Part shown: positions 55,848 through 64,000 of the stretch, piece by piece
Position numbering within the stretch: the stretch's first letter is position 1
Layout of the letters: each line of letters starts with the position of its first letter
The notes under the pieces: generated by a model
The model's database searches: none
The model's input: the letters and a program-made list of their open reading frames with translations, nothing else
What the model was told of the DNA's origin: nothing
Translations under genes and position numbers: made by a program
NCBI GenBank assembly: GCA_903869595.1
Contig: CAIPZV010000084.1
Span: forward strand, 18,510 to 82,509
Direction of reading: 5' to 3'
Source: an uncultured beta proteobacterium
GTDB taxonomy: Bacteria > Pseudomonadota > Gammaproteobacteria > Burkholderiales > Burkholderiaceae_C
Length of the DNA: 64,000 nucleotides

Positions 55848-56581
55848 TGGCAATTTCTAAGTCCCTGCGCCTGCTAAGGGTCTGCGCCTGCGCGGCGGCC
55901 TTGACCTATGCTTGCGTGGGAGCCTGGGCGCAAGCTGCTAAGCCTAGCATTCTGGTCGATCCCCTCGAGCCCTTTAATCGCGCCGTATATGGATTCAATG
56001 AGGTGCTCGATCACGCGGTGATGCGCCCTGTCGCCATTGCGTATACCGAATTGCTGCCGCGCTGGGTGCGCAATAGCGTCACCCATTTTTTTGGTAATTT
56101 GGCTGATGTCTGGTCCATACCCAACAATGCGCTGTCTTTGCGGCCCAAGGCCACGGTGGACAGCATCAAGCGCGTGGCGGTCAATAGCACGGTGGGCTTG
56201 TTGGGCTTGCGTGACGTGGCCAGCACCATGGACATTGACAAGCATCCGGCCGATTTCGGTTTGATGCTCAATCGTTGGGGCGTGCCCTCAGGGCCATACG
56301 TGGTGGTGCCTTTGCTAGGTCCGCGCACCCTGATCGAGGTGGTGGTCTATCCCCTGGATTGGAAAGGCAACCTGGCCAACAGTGTGGATGATGTGCTGCT
56401 GCGCGACTTGTTAATGGCGGTCAGTTTCACCGATTTGCGGGTCAGTTACTTGCACGCTGACGATGTGGTCAATGCGGTAGCCTTTGATCAGTATTCCTTT
56501 AAGCGGGATGCCTATTTGCAGCGTAGGATTTACTTGCAAAACGACGGGGAAAGCCCGGACAGCATGGACGATCAACCGTAG
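55847..56581 (+). CDS. mlaA: Outer-membrane Mla component MlaA (VacJ)
   Basis: Extracts misplaced phospholipids from the outer leaflet and hands them to MlaC. 244 residues from ATG 55847, which overlaps the mlaD TGA; a TTG one codon upstream is in frame. The family core is clear: DPLEPFNRAVYGFNEVLDHA, WVRNSVTHFFGNLADVWS, NSTVGLLGLRDVAS and GVPSGPYVVVPLLGPRT. The N-terminus is odd: MlaA is normally a lipoprotein, but here the only Cys near the expected site is in LTYAC, a poor lipobox, while AWAQA fits signal peptidase I better. Lipidation is therefore uncertain. Confidence 0.95.
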   Translation: MAISKSLRLLRVCACAAALTYACVGAWAQAAKPSILVDPLEPFNRAVYGFNEVLDHAVMRPVAIAYTELLPRWVRNSVTHFFGNLADVWSIPNNALSLRPKATVDSIKRVAVNSTVGLLGLRDVASTMDIDKHPADFGLMLNRWGVPSGPYVVVPLLGPRTLIEVVVYPLDWKGNLANSVDDVLLRDLLMAVSFTDLRVSYLHADDVVNAVAFDQYSFKRDAYLQRRIYLQNDGESPDSMDDQP

Positions 56582-56680
56582 AATCCGCCGAAAGTGCGGG
56601 AGTTACATGGTCAAAAGCTCCCCCGGCCCGGCTTGTACCAAGCAAGGTCAACCCAATTGCAGCGATACGCAGGGAGAAAA

Positions 56681-57322
56681 ATGCTGAGTTTTCGATATAT
56701 CAAACAGCTAGCCGCACTGTTGATGCTGGCAGCGGGCGCACTGTCTGCGGGAAGCGCATGGGCCCAGGACGAGGCTGCCGACGTATTTGTCAAGCGCATG
56801 TCCACCGAGGTGCTGGACGTGATTAAAGCCGACAAATCCATGCGTGGTGGTGACATCGCCAAAGTGGTTGCGCTAGTGGACACGCGCATCATGCCGCACG
56901 TGGATTTTCAACGTATGACGGCTTCTGCCGTCGGCCCAGGCTGGCGTCAGGCCACGCCCGAGCAGCAAAAACGCTTGCAAGACGAATTCAAAATTTTGCT
57001 GGTGCGTACCTATTCCGGCGCCTTGTCCCAGATCAGCGACCAGGTCATTGCCATCAAGCCATTGCGCGCCGGGCCTGAGGACAAAGAGGTGGTGGTGCGC
57101 ACCGAAGTGCGCGGCAGCGGCGAACCGATTCAGCTCGATTACCGCCTGGAAAAAACGCCGGGGCAGGGCACGGGTTGGCGAATTTTCAATATCAACGTCA
57201 TGGGCGTTTGGCTGGTCGAAACTTATAAAAGCCAGTTTGCCCAAGAAATCAATGCCAAGGGCGTGGACGGCCTGATCGAATCTCTGGCTGCGCGCAACAA
57301 GTCCAACGCGAAAAAGCCCTGA
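56681..57322 (+). CDS. mlaC: Periplasmic phospholipid-binding protein MlaC
   Basis: Soluble shuttle that ferries phospholipids between MlaA and MlaD. 213 residues from ATG 56681 (MLSFRYIKQL) with AGGGAG 5 nt upstream; an upstream in-frame extension is not coding. Signal peptide 1-27 (ends GSAWAQ), then the Tox-REase-free MlaC fold: TRIMPHVDFQRMTASAVG, WRQATPEQQKRLQDEFKILL and RIFNINVMGVWLVETYKSQF. Length as expected. Confidence 0.96.
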   Translation: MLSFRYIKQLAALLMLAAGALSAGSAWAQDEAADVFVKRMSTEVLDVIKADKSMRGGDIAKVVALVDTRIMPHVDFQRMTASAVGPGWRQATPEQQKRLQDEFKILLVRTYSGALSQISDQVIAIKPLRAGPEDKEVVVRTEVRGSGEPIQLDYRLEKTPGQGTGWRIFNINVMGVWLVETYKSQFAQEINAKGVDGLIESLAARNKSNAKKP

Positions 57323-57323
57323 C

Positions 57324-57629
57324 ATGCTGGCTTTACCCGCCGTCCTCACCCATGCCCTGGCCGGCCCCTGCCTGGAGCAGCTGTCTGCCGGTATGGCGGC
57401 AGGCCCGAAGCACGTGGTGCTGGACGCGCAAGCCTTGCAAGAATTCGATTCCTCGGCCCTGGCCGTTTTGCTGGAATTGCGGCGCGCCTGCCTGCGCTTG
57501 GGCAAGCAGTTGACTATCGAGGGTGCGCCGGTGCGGCTGATGCATTTGGCCTCGCTCTATGGCGTGCGCGCTTTGCTCGAGGACGGCGCGCAGGCCCACA
57601 CCGAAACCATAGTTCCGGCACCGGTTTAA
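57324..57629 (+). CDS. mlaB: Mla complex STAS-domain protein MlaB
   Basis: Small cytoplasmic STAS protein that binds MlaF and stabilises the transporter. 101 residues; the STAS core with VVLDAQALQEFDSSALAVLL (the DSS matches the phosphorylatable-site loop) and LTIEGAPVRLMHLASLYGV. ATG 57324, 2 nt after the mlaC stop. It ends the mla operon. Confidence 0.92.
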   Translation: MLALPAVLTHALAGPCLEQLSAGMAAGPKHVVLDAQALQEFDSSALAVLLELRRACLRLGKQLTIEGAPVRLMHLASLYGVRALLEDGAQAHTETIVPAPV

Positions 57630-57685
57630 GCCCATCGTCCAGCCCACGGGGCGCGAGCAGGCTTGCGGCGTAAAATCCGGCGTTT

Positions 57686-58648
57686 ATGCCTGCCATTTCC
57701 TTCCAGTCAATTTCAAAGGCGTATGCCTCGCCCAAAGGCCCGCCAGGCAGCAAATTCCTAGCCGTGGACCAGGTCAGTCTGGATATTGAGCAAGGCGAAT
57801 TTTTCGGTTTGCTCGGCCCCAATGGCGCTGGCAAAACCACCATGATCAGCATGCTCGCGGGCCTGACCCGGCCCAGCGCAGGCAGCGTCAGCGTGTTAGG
57901 TAGCGATGTGCAGCGCGACTATGCACAGGCCCGGCGAAAGCTTGGCGTGGTGCCGCAAGAGCTGGTATTCGATCCCTTTTTCAATATCCGCGAAGCCTTG
58001 CGCATCCAGTCCGGCTACTTCGGCGTGCGCAATAACGAGGCCTGGATTGACGAGTTGTTAGAAAGCTTAGGCCTGGCCGACAAAGCCCAGGCCAATATGC
58101 GCCAGTTGTCTGGCGGCATGAAGCGGCGTTTTTTGGTGGCGCAAGCCCTGGTGCACAAGCCGCCTGTCATCGTGCTCGATGAGCCCACGGCAGGCGTGGA
58201 TGTGGAGTTGCGCCAGACCCTGTGGCAGTTCATTGCCAAGCTCAATAAACAAGGGCATACCGTTTTGCTCACGACCCACTATTTGGAAGAGGCTGAGGCC
58301 TTGTGTGGCCGAATCGCCATGCTTAAGTCCGGCCGCATCGTGGCTTTGGACCATACCAGCGAACTGCTCAAAGCTGCCTCCAGCAACGTATTGCGCTTTA
58401 AGGTGGAAGGCACGCTGCCCGAGGCCTTGCGCACACAGGCGCGGGTTACCGGGCGCATTGTGCAATTTCCGGCGCATGACGCGCTGGAAATTGAGCGCTA
58501 TTTGGCCGCGGTGCGCGAAGCCGGTCTGCATGCCGAGGATGTAGAAATCCGCAAAGCCGATCTGGAAGACGTGTTTTTAGACGTGATGCAAAAGCATTCC
58601 GGCAAAGCCGCACCGCCGGTGGCCGATGCCGCAGGAGCCGCAGCATGA
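57686..58648 (+). CDS. ABC exporter ATP-binding protein (YadG/DrrA-like)
   Basis: ATPase of a two-gene ABC-2 type exporter. 320 residues: Walker A LLGPNGAGKTTMISML, signature LSGGMKRRFLVAQAL, Walker B VIVLDEPTAGVDVELR, H-loop LLTTHYLEEAEALC, then a ~90-residue C-terminal regulatory domain as in DrrA/YadG. Substrate unknown; related systems export lipids or drugs. Begins 57 nt after mlaB and overlaps the permease gene by ATGA. Location between mla and murA hints at an envelope role. Confidence 0.9.
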   Translation: MPAISFQSISKAYASPKGPPGSKFLAVDQVSLDIEQGEFFGLLGPNGAGKTTMISMLAGLTRPSAGSVSVLGSDVQRDYAQARRKLGVVPQELVFDPFFNIREALRIQSGYFGVRNNEAWIDELLESLGLADKAQANMRQLSGGMKRRFLVAQALVHKPPVIVLDEPTAGVDVELRQTLWQFIAKLNKQGHTVLLTTHYLEEAEALCGRIAMLKSGRIVALDHTSELLKAASSNVLRFKVEGTLPEALRTQARVTGRIVQFPAHDALEIERYLAAVREAGLHAEDVEIRKADLEDVFLDVMQKHSGKAAPPVADAAGAAA

Positions 58649-59400
58649 ACGGCTGGCAAACCCTGCTCTACAAAGAAATTTTGCGTTTTTGGAAAGTCGC
58701 TTTCCAAACTATCGCCGGCCCGGTCCTGACCGCCATGTTGTATTTGCTGATCTTCGGCCATGCCTTAGAAGACCATGTGAAGGTGTATGACCAGGTCAGC
58801 TACACCGCTTTCTTGGTGCCTGGCTTGGCCATGATGAGCCTATTGCAAAACGCGTTCGCTAACAGCTCGTCTTCGCTCATCATGAGCAAGGTCATGGGTA
58901 ATCTGGTGTTTATCTTGCTCACGCCGCTGTCCTATTGGCACTGGTTTGTGGCTTATGTGGGCGCTGCCGTGGTGCGCGGTTTGGTGGTGGGCGCGGGGGT
59001 ATTTGTGATTGCGGCGTTTTTCACGCACATCAGCTTTGCGCAGCCGGTGTTTATTTTTCTGTTCGCCGTCATGGGCGCAGCCATGATGGGTACCTTGGGA
59101 CTGATTGCCGGCTTGTGGGCCGAGAAGTTTGACCAACTGGCTGCGTTTCAAAACTTCGTGGTCATGCCCATGACGTTTTTAAGCGGCGTGTTTTACTCCA
59201 TCCACTCGCTGCCCCCGTTCTGGCAAATCGTCAGCCATTGCAACCCCTTCTTTTACATGATCGATGGGCTGCGCTACGGCTTTTTTGGCGTGAGCGATGT
59301 TTCGGCTTGGCTTAGCCTGAGCGTGGTCGGCGGCTCCATGCTGCTGGTCTTTGCGATTGCACTTAACTTGCTGCGCACGGGTTACAAAATCCGCAGCTAA
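58645..59400 (+). CDS. ABC-2 type permease (YadH-like)
   Basis: Membrane partner of the preceding ATPase. 251 residues with six hydrophobic segments and the ABC2_membrane pattern: LYKEILRFWKVAFQTIAGPV at the start, SYTAFLVPGLAMMSLLQNAF, and the late MPMTFLSGVFYSIHSLPPFW, followed by NPFFYMIDGLRYGFFG. The overlap with the ATPase gene indicates a fixed complex. Substrate not predictable. Confidence 0.9.
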   Translation: MNGWQTLLYKEILRFWKVAFQTIAGPVLTAMLYLLIFGHALEDHVKVYDQVSYTAFLVPGLAMMSLLQNAFANSSSSLIMSKVMGNLVFILLTPLSYWHWFVAYVGAAVVRGLVVGAGVFVIAAFFTHISFAQPVFIFLFAVMGAAMMGTLGLIAGLWAEKFDQLAAFQNFVVMPMTFLSGVFYSIHSLPPFWQIVSHCNPFFYMIDGLRYGFFGVSDVSAWLSLSVVGGSMLLVFAIALNLLRTGYKIRS

Positions 59401-59413
59401 AACTTCTATTTCC

Positions 59414-59656
59414 ATGACCGCAGAACAACTCCAAGCCCTGATTACCGCTGGCCTGCCTTGCACGCATATTGCGCTGGAAGGCGATGGCCGCCATTGGTAT
59501 GCCACGATTGTGTCGGACGCTTTTGAAGGCAAACGCCTGATCGCGCGCCACCAGCAGGTCTATGCCACGCTAGGCGGGCGCATGCAGACCGACGAGGTAC
59601 ACGCCCTGTCCATGAAAACTTTTACACCTGCCGAATGGGCAGCGCAAAACGCGTAA
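59414..59656 (+). CDS. BolA family protein (IbaG-like)
   Basis: Small stress-response or iron-sulfur-linked protein; BolA proteins pair with monothiol glutaredoxins. 80 residues from ATG 59414 (MTAEQLQALI). The beta-alpha fold shows HIALEGDGRHWYATIVSDAF, GKRLIARHQQVYATLG (the BolA signature with RHxxVY) and EVHALSMKTFTPAEW. Adjacent to murA with 10 nt between them, as in E. coli ibaG-murA. Confidence 0.92.
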   Translation: MTAEQLQALITAGLPCTHIALEGDGRHWYATIVSDAFEGKRLIARHQQVYATLGGRMQTDEVHALSMKTFTPAEWAAQNA

Positions 59657-59666
59657 GGGCTAAGCG

Positions 59667-60932
59667 ATGGACAAGTTATTGATTCGCGGTGGCCGCAGCC
59701 TGCAAGGTGAGGTGCAAATTTCCGGTGCCAAAAACGCCACCTTGCCCGAACTGTGCGCCGCCTTGCTGACGCCCGAGCCGGTGCGCCTGCGCAACGTCCC
59801 GCGCTTGCAGGACGTATCCACCATGCGCAAGCTTTTGCTCAATATGGGCGTGCAGGTCAGCGAGCAAGATGGCAAGGAGCTACTCATCAACGCCGGTAGC
59901 TTGCATACGCCCGAAGCGCCTTATGAGTTGGTCAAAACCATGCGCGCCTCGGTGCTGGCCCTGGGGCCTTTGCTTGCGCGTTTTGGAAATGCCAAGGTTT
60001 CGCTGCCTGGTGGTTGTGCGATTGGTTCGCGCCCGGTGGACCAACACCTGAAGGGCCTAACGGCTATGGGCGCCGAGATTGCCGTGGAACACGGCTATAT
60101 GCTGGCACGCATCGGCGGCGGGCGCAAACGCCTGAAGGGCGCGCGTATCACCACCGACATGGTGACCGTCACCGGCACCGAAAACTTCTTGATGGCCGCG
60201 GCCCTGGCCGAAGGCGAAACCGTTTTGGAAAATGCCGCGCAAGAGCCTGAGATTCCTGATTTGGCCGAAATGCTGATCGCCATGGGCGCGCGCATCGAAG
60301 GCCACGGCAGCAGCCGCATTCGCATTCAGGGTGTGGAGGCTTTGCACGGCTGTACCCACCAGGTGGTGGCCGACCGCATCGAAGCGGGCACGTTTTTATG
60401 TGCTGTGGCCGCAGCCGGTGGCGATGTGTTTCTCAAAGACGGACGCGCCGACCATCTAGACGCGGTTATCGAAAAACTGCAAGCCGCCGGAGCGCAGGTG
60501 CAGGCGGTGGAGGGCGGGATACGCATCCAGTCCCATGGCCGTTTGCAAGCCCAGAATTTCCGCACCACCGAATACCCCGGTTTCCCCACCGATATGCAAG
60601 CGCAGTTCATGGCCTTGAACTGTATTTCGGAAGGTGCATCGCGTAGCACCGAAACGATTTTTGAAAACCGCTTTATGCATGTCAACGAATTGCTGCGCCT
60701 GGGCGCCAATATCCAGATTGAAGGCAAAGTGGCGGTGGTGCAGGGCGTCAAGCGCTTGTCTGGCGCTACCGTGATGGCAACCGATTTGCGCGCCTCAGCC
60801 AGCTTGGTAATTGCCGGCCTGGTGGCGGAGGGCGAGACCGTGGTGGACCGGATTTACCATCTGGACCGTGGCTACGACCGGATGGAAAGCAAGCTGCGCG
60901 GCCTGGGCGCCGACATCGAGCGCATCCGTTAA
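59667..60932 (+). CDS. murA: UDP-N-acetylglucosamine 1-carboxyvinyltransferase
   Basis: First committed step of peptidoglycan synthesis: transfers enolpyruvate from PEP to UDP-GlcNAc; target of fosfomycin. 421 residues, EPT fold. The active-site Cys is C117 in [14 protein letters not shown], so the enzyme is of the sensitive Cys type. Other motifs: [16 protein letters not shown] at the start, [15 protein letters not shown] and the C-terminal [13 protein letters not shown]. Start ATG 59667 with AGGG 8 nt upstream. Confidence 0.98.
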   Translation: MDKLLIRGGRSLQGEVQISGAKNATLPELCAALLTPEPVRLRNVPRLQDVSTMRKLLLNMGVQVSEQDGKELLINAGSLHTPEAPYELVKTMRASVLALGPLLARFGNAKVSLPGGCAIGSRPVDQHLKGLTAMGAEIAVEHGYMLARIGGGRKRLKGARITTDMVTVTGTENFLMAAALAEGETVLENAAQEPEIPDLAEMLIAMGARIEGHGSSRIRIQGVEALHGCTHQVVADRIEAGTFLCAVAAAGGDVFLKDGRADHLDAVIEKLQAAGAQVQAVEGGIRIQSHGRLQAQNFRTTEYPGFPTDMQAQFMALNCISEGASRSTETIFENRFMHVNELLRLGANIQIEGKVAVVQGVKRLSGATVMATDLRASASLVIAGLVAEGETVVDRIYHLDRGYDRMESKLRGLGADIERIR

Positions 60933-60962
60933 ATTATTTCGTACACCTAAAGAAGCGCATCC

Positions 60963-61637
60963 ATGATCACCATCGCCTTGTCCAAAGGCCGTATTTTTGA
61001 AGAGACCGTGCCCTTGCTGGCGGCAGCGGGCATACGCGTGTTAGACGACCCGGAAACATCGCGCAAGCTGATTTTGGATACCAACCAGCCCGACGTGCGT
61101 GTGCTGGTGGTGCGCGCTACCGATGTACCCACGTATGTACAGTTTGGCGGCGCCGATATGGGTATCACCGGCAAAGACACTTTGCTAGAGCATGGCGGCG
61201 ATTGGGGTGGTGGTAGCGCCGGATTGTTTCAACCGCTGGATTTGCAAATTGCCAAGTGCCGCATTAGCGTGGCGGTGCGGGCAGATTTTGATTACGCCTA
61301 CGCCGTGCGCCAGGGCGCGCGCCTGCGCGTGGCGACCAAGTATGTGGCAATTGCCCGCGAGTTTTTCGCCAGCAAAGGCGTGCATGTGGATTTGATCAAG
61401 CTCTACGGCAGCATGGAGTTGGCGCCGCTGGTAGGCTTGGCCGATGCCATCGTGGACTTGGTGTCCACCGGCAATACTTTGCGCGCCAATAATTTGATTG
61501 AAGTAGAGCGCATCATGGACATCAGCTCGCGCCTGATCGTCAACCAAGCGGCACTCAAGCTCAAGCGCGAACCGATTCGCCGCATCATCGACGCCTTTGG
61601 CGCCGTCGTGGCCGCACCAGGCCAGACCGGCGCTTAA
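60963..61637 (+). CDS. hisG: ATP phosphoribosyltransferase, short form
   Basis: First enzyme of histidine synthesis: joins ATP and PRPP. 224 residues, the short HisG form that lacks the C-terminal regulatory domain of E. coli HisG (299 aa) and so needs a separate HisZ subunit, which is not in this window. Motifs: [48 protein letters not shown]. Starts ATG 60963, 30 nt after murA. Confidence 0.97.
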   Translation: MITIALSKGRIFEETVPLLAAAGIRVLDDPETSRKLILDTNQPDVRVLVVRATDVPTYVQFGGADMGITGKDTLLEHGGDWGGGSAGLFQPLDLQIAKCRISVAVRADFDYAYAVRQGARLRVATKYVAIAREFFASKGVHVDLIKLYGSMELAPLVGLADAIVDLVSTGNTLRANNLIEVERIMDISSRLIVNQAALKLKREPIRRIIDAFGAVVAAPGQTGA

Positions 61638-61642
61638 ATCGC

Positions 61643-63025
61643 ATGGCGCTTTCCAGTATGAATGCCCGCCCCCTGCGCCTGTCTACCACCCAGGCCGATT
61701 TCGAAACCCGGTTTCAACAGCGCCTGCACTGGTCTGCTGACACCGACGCCGCTATAGAGCAGCGCGTCGCTGACATTCTGGCCGATGTGAAGGCGCGCGG
61801 CGACGCCGCCGTGCTGGACTACACCGCGCGCTTTGACGGTTTGCAGGCCGCCTCCATGGCGGACTTGGAGTTGCAGCAAGCCGATTTCAAAGCCGCGTTT
61901 GACGGCCTGCCTGAAGCGCAAAAACGCGCTTTGCAAGACGCCGCCGCGCGCATACGCAGCTACCACGAAGCGCAGAAAAAAGCCTGCGGCGAAAGCTGGC
62001 AGTACCGCGACGCCGACGGCAGCTTGCTCGGTCAAAAAGTCACGCCGCTGGACCGCGCAGGTATTTACGTGCCCGGCGGCAAAGCGGCATATCCGTCCAG
62101 CTTGTTGATGAACGCGATTCCCGCGCATGTGGCCGGTGTGGGCGAAATCATCATGGTGGTGCCGACTCCGGTGCGCGGCAGCGTCGCCACCGGCGGCGCG
62201 GCTGGCGGCAAGACTGCTGCGCGCGGCGAGCGCAATGAACTCGTATTGGCCGCCGCTTATGTGGCCGGTGTCAGCCGCGCCTTCACCATCGGCGGCGCGC
62301 AAGCCGTGGCCGCCATGGCTTACGGCACGGCGACAGTCCCGCGTGTGGACAAAATCACCGGCCCGGGCAACGCCTATGTGGCAGCGGCCAAGCGGCGCGT
62401 GTTTGGCACGGTCGGCATAGACATGATCGCCGGGCCGTCAGAAATTTTGGTGCTGGCCGACGGCAGCACGCCGCCCGATTGGGTGGCCATGGATTTGTTC
62501 AGCCAGGCCGAGCACGACGAGCTGGCGCAAAGCATCTTGCTGTGTCCGGACGCGGCTTACATAGATGCTGTGCAAGCGGCCATCGACAAACTATTGCCTG
62601 AGATGCCCCGGCGCGACATCATCGCCGCCTCGCTCAACGGGCGCGGCGCTTTGATACACACCCGCAGCATGCAAGAGGCCTGCGCCATCAGCAACCGCAT
62701 CGCGCCCGAACATCTGGAAGTCAGCAGCAGCGAGCCGCATACATGGGAGCCTTTGCTGATTCACGCAGGCGCGATTTTTCTGGGCGCGTTCACCAGCGAA
62801 AGCCTGGGCGACTATTGCGCCGGACCCAACCATGTGCTGCCCACCTCCGGCACCGCGCGTTTTTCTTCGCCGCTGGGGGTTTACGATTTTCAAAAGCGCA
62901 GCAGCTTGATTGAAGTGTCCGAAGCCGGAGCGCAAACACTGGGTCAGACCGCCTCCGTGCTGGCGCACGGTGAAGGTTTGCAAGCCCATGCGCGGGCTGC
63001 CGAGATGCGTTTGCGCCGTTCCTGA
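61643..63025 (+). CDS. hisD: Histidinol dehydrogenase
   Basis: Last two oxidations of histidine synthesis (histidinol to histidine), NAD- and zinc-dependent. 460 residues. Motifs: [69 protein letters not shown], the active-site [12 protein letters not shown] and the late [20 protein letters not shown] 61643 lies 5 nt after hisG. After it hisC would normally follow; here there is a non-coding stretch instead. Confidence 0.98.
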   Translation: MALSSMNARPLRLSTTQADFETRFQQRLHWSADTDAAIEQRVADILADVKARGDAAVLDYTARFDGLQAASMADLELQQADFKAAFDGLPEAQKRALQDAAARIRSYHEAQKKACGESWQYRDADGSLLGQKVTPLDRAGIYVPGGKAAYPSSLLMNAIPAHVAGVGEIIMVVPTPVRGSVATGGAAGGKTAARGERNELVLAAAYVAGVSRAFTIGGAQAVAAMAYGTATVPRVDKITGPGNAYVAAAKRRVFGTVGIDMIAGPSEILVLADGSTPPDWVAMDLFSQAEHDELAQSILLCPDAAYIDAVQAAIDKLLPEMPRRDIIAASLNGRGALIHTRSMQEACAISNRIAPEHLEVSSSEPHTWEPLLIHAGAIFLGAFTSESLGDYCAGPNHVLPTSGTARFSSPLGVYDFQKRSSLIEVSEAGAQTLGQTASVLAHGEGLQAHARAAEMRLRRS

Positions 63026-63157
63026 ACTTTCAACGGCGTCAGCACACTCAAAAGATGTGCCGAACGATGAACCACGGGTTTGTCAACAGCCAGACCTCAG
63101 TTCGACAGAGTCTCGAACACCAGTCGCTAAGATGCTTAAACTATGAATTTCAACGTT

Positions 63158-63355
63158 TTAGAAATAACACCACAAACCGGTACATACACCGGTGGCCAGC
63201 TGTATCAAGCCGTCGATCAGCATGCCGACGGCCAGCAGCGGCAAGCCCAGGTAGATCAGCGCCCACAACACCGCCATGCCGGTCAAGCGCGGTTCGGGTA
63301 TGCGGTGGCCCATCACGGTTTGCACCGGGTGGCGCGTAAAGAATTTTTTCCACAT
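63158..63355 (-). CDS. Small hypothetical membrane protein
   Basis: 65 residues with a basic start (MWKKFFTRHPVQTVMGHR) and one hydrophobic hairpin at about 25-50 (MAVLWALIYLGLPLLAVGML). The pattern of basic residues then membrane segment is credible, but the C-terminal end runs into AT-richer DNA and the Shine-Dalgarno is weak. A plus-strand ORF overlaps it and is likely the shadow. Function unknown. Confidence 0.5.
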   Translation of the reverse strand: MWKKFFTRHPVQTVMGHRIPEPRLTGMAVLWALIYLGLPLLAVGMLIDGLIQLATGVCTGLWCYF

Positions 63356-63387
63356 GGCTGCATGGTAACCAAAACAAGGCCTGCCGC

Positions 63388-64000
63388 ATGAAGGTCGACT
63401 GGGGCACGCAAGACATGCCGGCCTGGGACCAGGCGCACGCCGCTGCCGCCGCGCCCTTGCAGCAAGACTGGGCTTACGGCTCGACCATGGTGTCGGTCGG
63501 TGCGCGTGTCTTGCGCGCCCGCGTCGAGGCCGATGACGTGCCGGTGGCGCAGGCGCAGTTCATTGTGCGTAAATTTGCAAAATATGTATCGCTGGCCTTG
63601 TGTACACGCGGCCCCTTGTGGCTGCAAGAAGTGAATGCCAAAGACAAAGCCGCTGCATACAAAGCAATGCGCCAAAGCCTGCCCTTGCCCGGTTTGCGTT
63701 TCATGATGGTCACGCCCAACGAAACGCTGGAGGAGCAGCCCGGCTTGCCAGCGGTGCGACGCATCATGTCGGGCTACAGCACGGTGATGCTGGATATTGA
63801 CAAGCCCATGGAAACGCTGCGTGCGCAACTCGACAAGCGCTGGCGGCACCGTTTGGGCGGCGCGGAAAAATCTGAATTGAATGTGCAGCGCATGGGCACC
63901 AACCCGGGTCAGTACCGCTGGCTGCTGGACGCGGAAATGCAGCAACGTGTAGACCGTGGCCTGGAAGGCATGCCCTTGGTCTGGTTTGATCGGTATGCCG
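63388..64000 (+). CDS. FemAB/GNAT-like acyltransferase (partial, runs off the right edge)
   Basis: Starts at ATG 63388 and continues to the edge; 204 codons visible. The N-terminal QQDWAYGSTMVSVGARVLRA and VAQAQFIVRKFAKYVSLALC resemble the start of FemAB-related GNAT proteins (QxWAYG then an aromatic- and Arg-rich strand), and CTRGPLWLQEV and TVMLDIDKPMETLRAQL, then LDKRWRHRLGGA follow. Such proteins transfer amino acids or acyl groups to peptidoglycan or lipids. The active half is off the window, so the substrate cannot be judged. Divergent from the small membrane ORF. Confidence 0.75.
   Translation, partial: MKVDWGTQDMPAWDQAHAAAAAPLQQDWAYGSTMVSVGARVLRARVEADDVPVAQAQFIVRKFAKYVSLALCTRGPLWLQEVNAKDKAAAYKAMRQSLPLPGLRFMMVTPNETLEEQPGLPAVRRIMSGYSTVMLDIDKPMETLRAQLDKRWRHRLGGAEKSELNVQRMGTNPGQYRWLLDAEMQQRVDRGLEGMPLVWFDRYA

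Noticed and set aside
63313..63945. 210-codon minus-strand frame opposite the FemAB-like gene
   Set aside because: Antisense of a recognisable coding sequence; His/Gln/Arg-rich composition typical of a shadow.

Overview
The window looks like a chromosomal segment of a betaproteobacterium of the order Burkholderiales, most likely a Comamonadaceae member (Rhodoferax/Polaromonas-like). The evidence is gene content and order: a full mraZ-to-ftsQ division and cell-wall cluster, pilMNOPQ-aroK-aroB-dgt followed by gltBD, mlaFEDACB-bolA-murA-hisG-hisD, a DksA with a long Ala/Lys/Pro-rich N-terminus, and a short-form HisG. The assignment is inference from synteny. No rRNA, tRNA, CRISPR array or prophage was seen.

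Layout. 1-14443 (minus strand): the dcw cluster, transcribed mraZ-rsmH-ftsL-ftsI-murE-murF-mraY-murD-ftsW-murG-murC-ddl-ftsQ, with nearly every junction a 4-5 nt stop/start overlap. ftsQ runs off the left edge. A four-copy AAGTG array on a 10-bp period lies just upstream of mraZ and looks like the MraZ operator. 14744-19109 (minus): an uncharacterised STAS-like protein, dksA, a His-rich COG0523 (CobW-like) GTPase and a pirin. 19110-24889: a REP-like palindrome, then a secreted sialidase-fold protein with a membrane-protein partner (plus), convergent with a GT9-GtrA-GT39 glycosylation operon (minus). 24983-28813: metK, two tandem LpxL-like acyltransferases and engB. 28898-32986: cytochrome c4, msrPQ, lysA-lptM and a very tightly divergent cyaY. 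33199-40981: PBP1a (minus) divergent from the type IV pilus assembly operon pilMNOPQ (plus).

40982-45789: a scarred spacer holding what look like gene fragments, then aroK-aroB-dgt, a DUF1415 protein and a methyltransferase. 45907-47330: a glycine-zipper lipoprotein and a REP-associated tyrosine transposase (RAYT) element with near-perfect inverted GGGGACAGG ends, sitting just upstream of gltB. 47393-53616: gltB-gltD. 53747-60932: the complete Mla phospholipid-transport operon, a YadGH-type ABC exporter, a BolA protein and murA. 60963-63025: hisG-hisD, after which the expected hisC is absent. The right edge holds a small membrane ORF and the start of a FemAB/GNAT-like protein.

Common theme: most genes build, divide or maintain the Gram-negative envelope (peptidoglycan precursors, PBP1a and PBP3, lipid A acylation, Mla, T4P secretin, glycosyltransferases). 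The most ordinary-looking parts are the dcw, glt, mla and his genes. The parts most worth a second look are the mraZ operator, the REP/RAYT material, the pilQ-aroK scar, the sialidase-like/GT region and the STAS-DksA-COG0523 neighbourhood.
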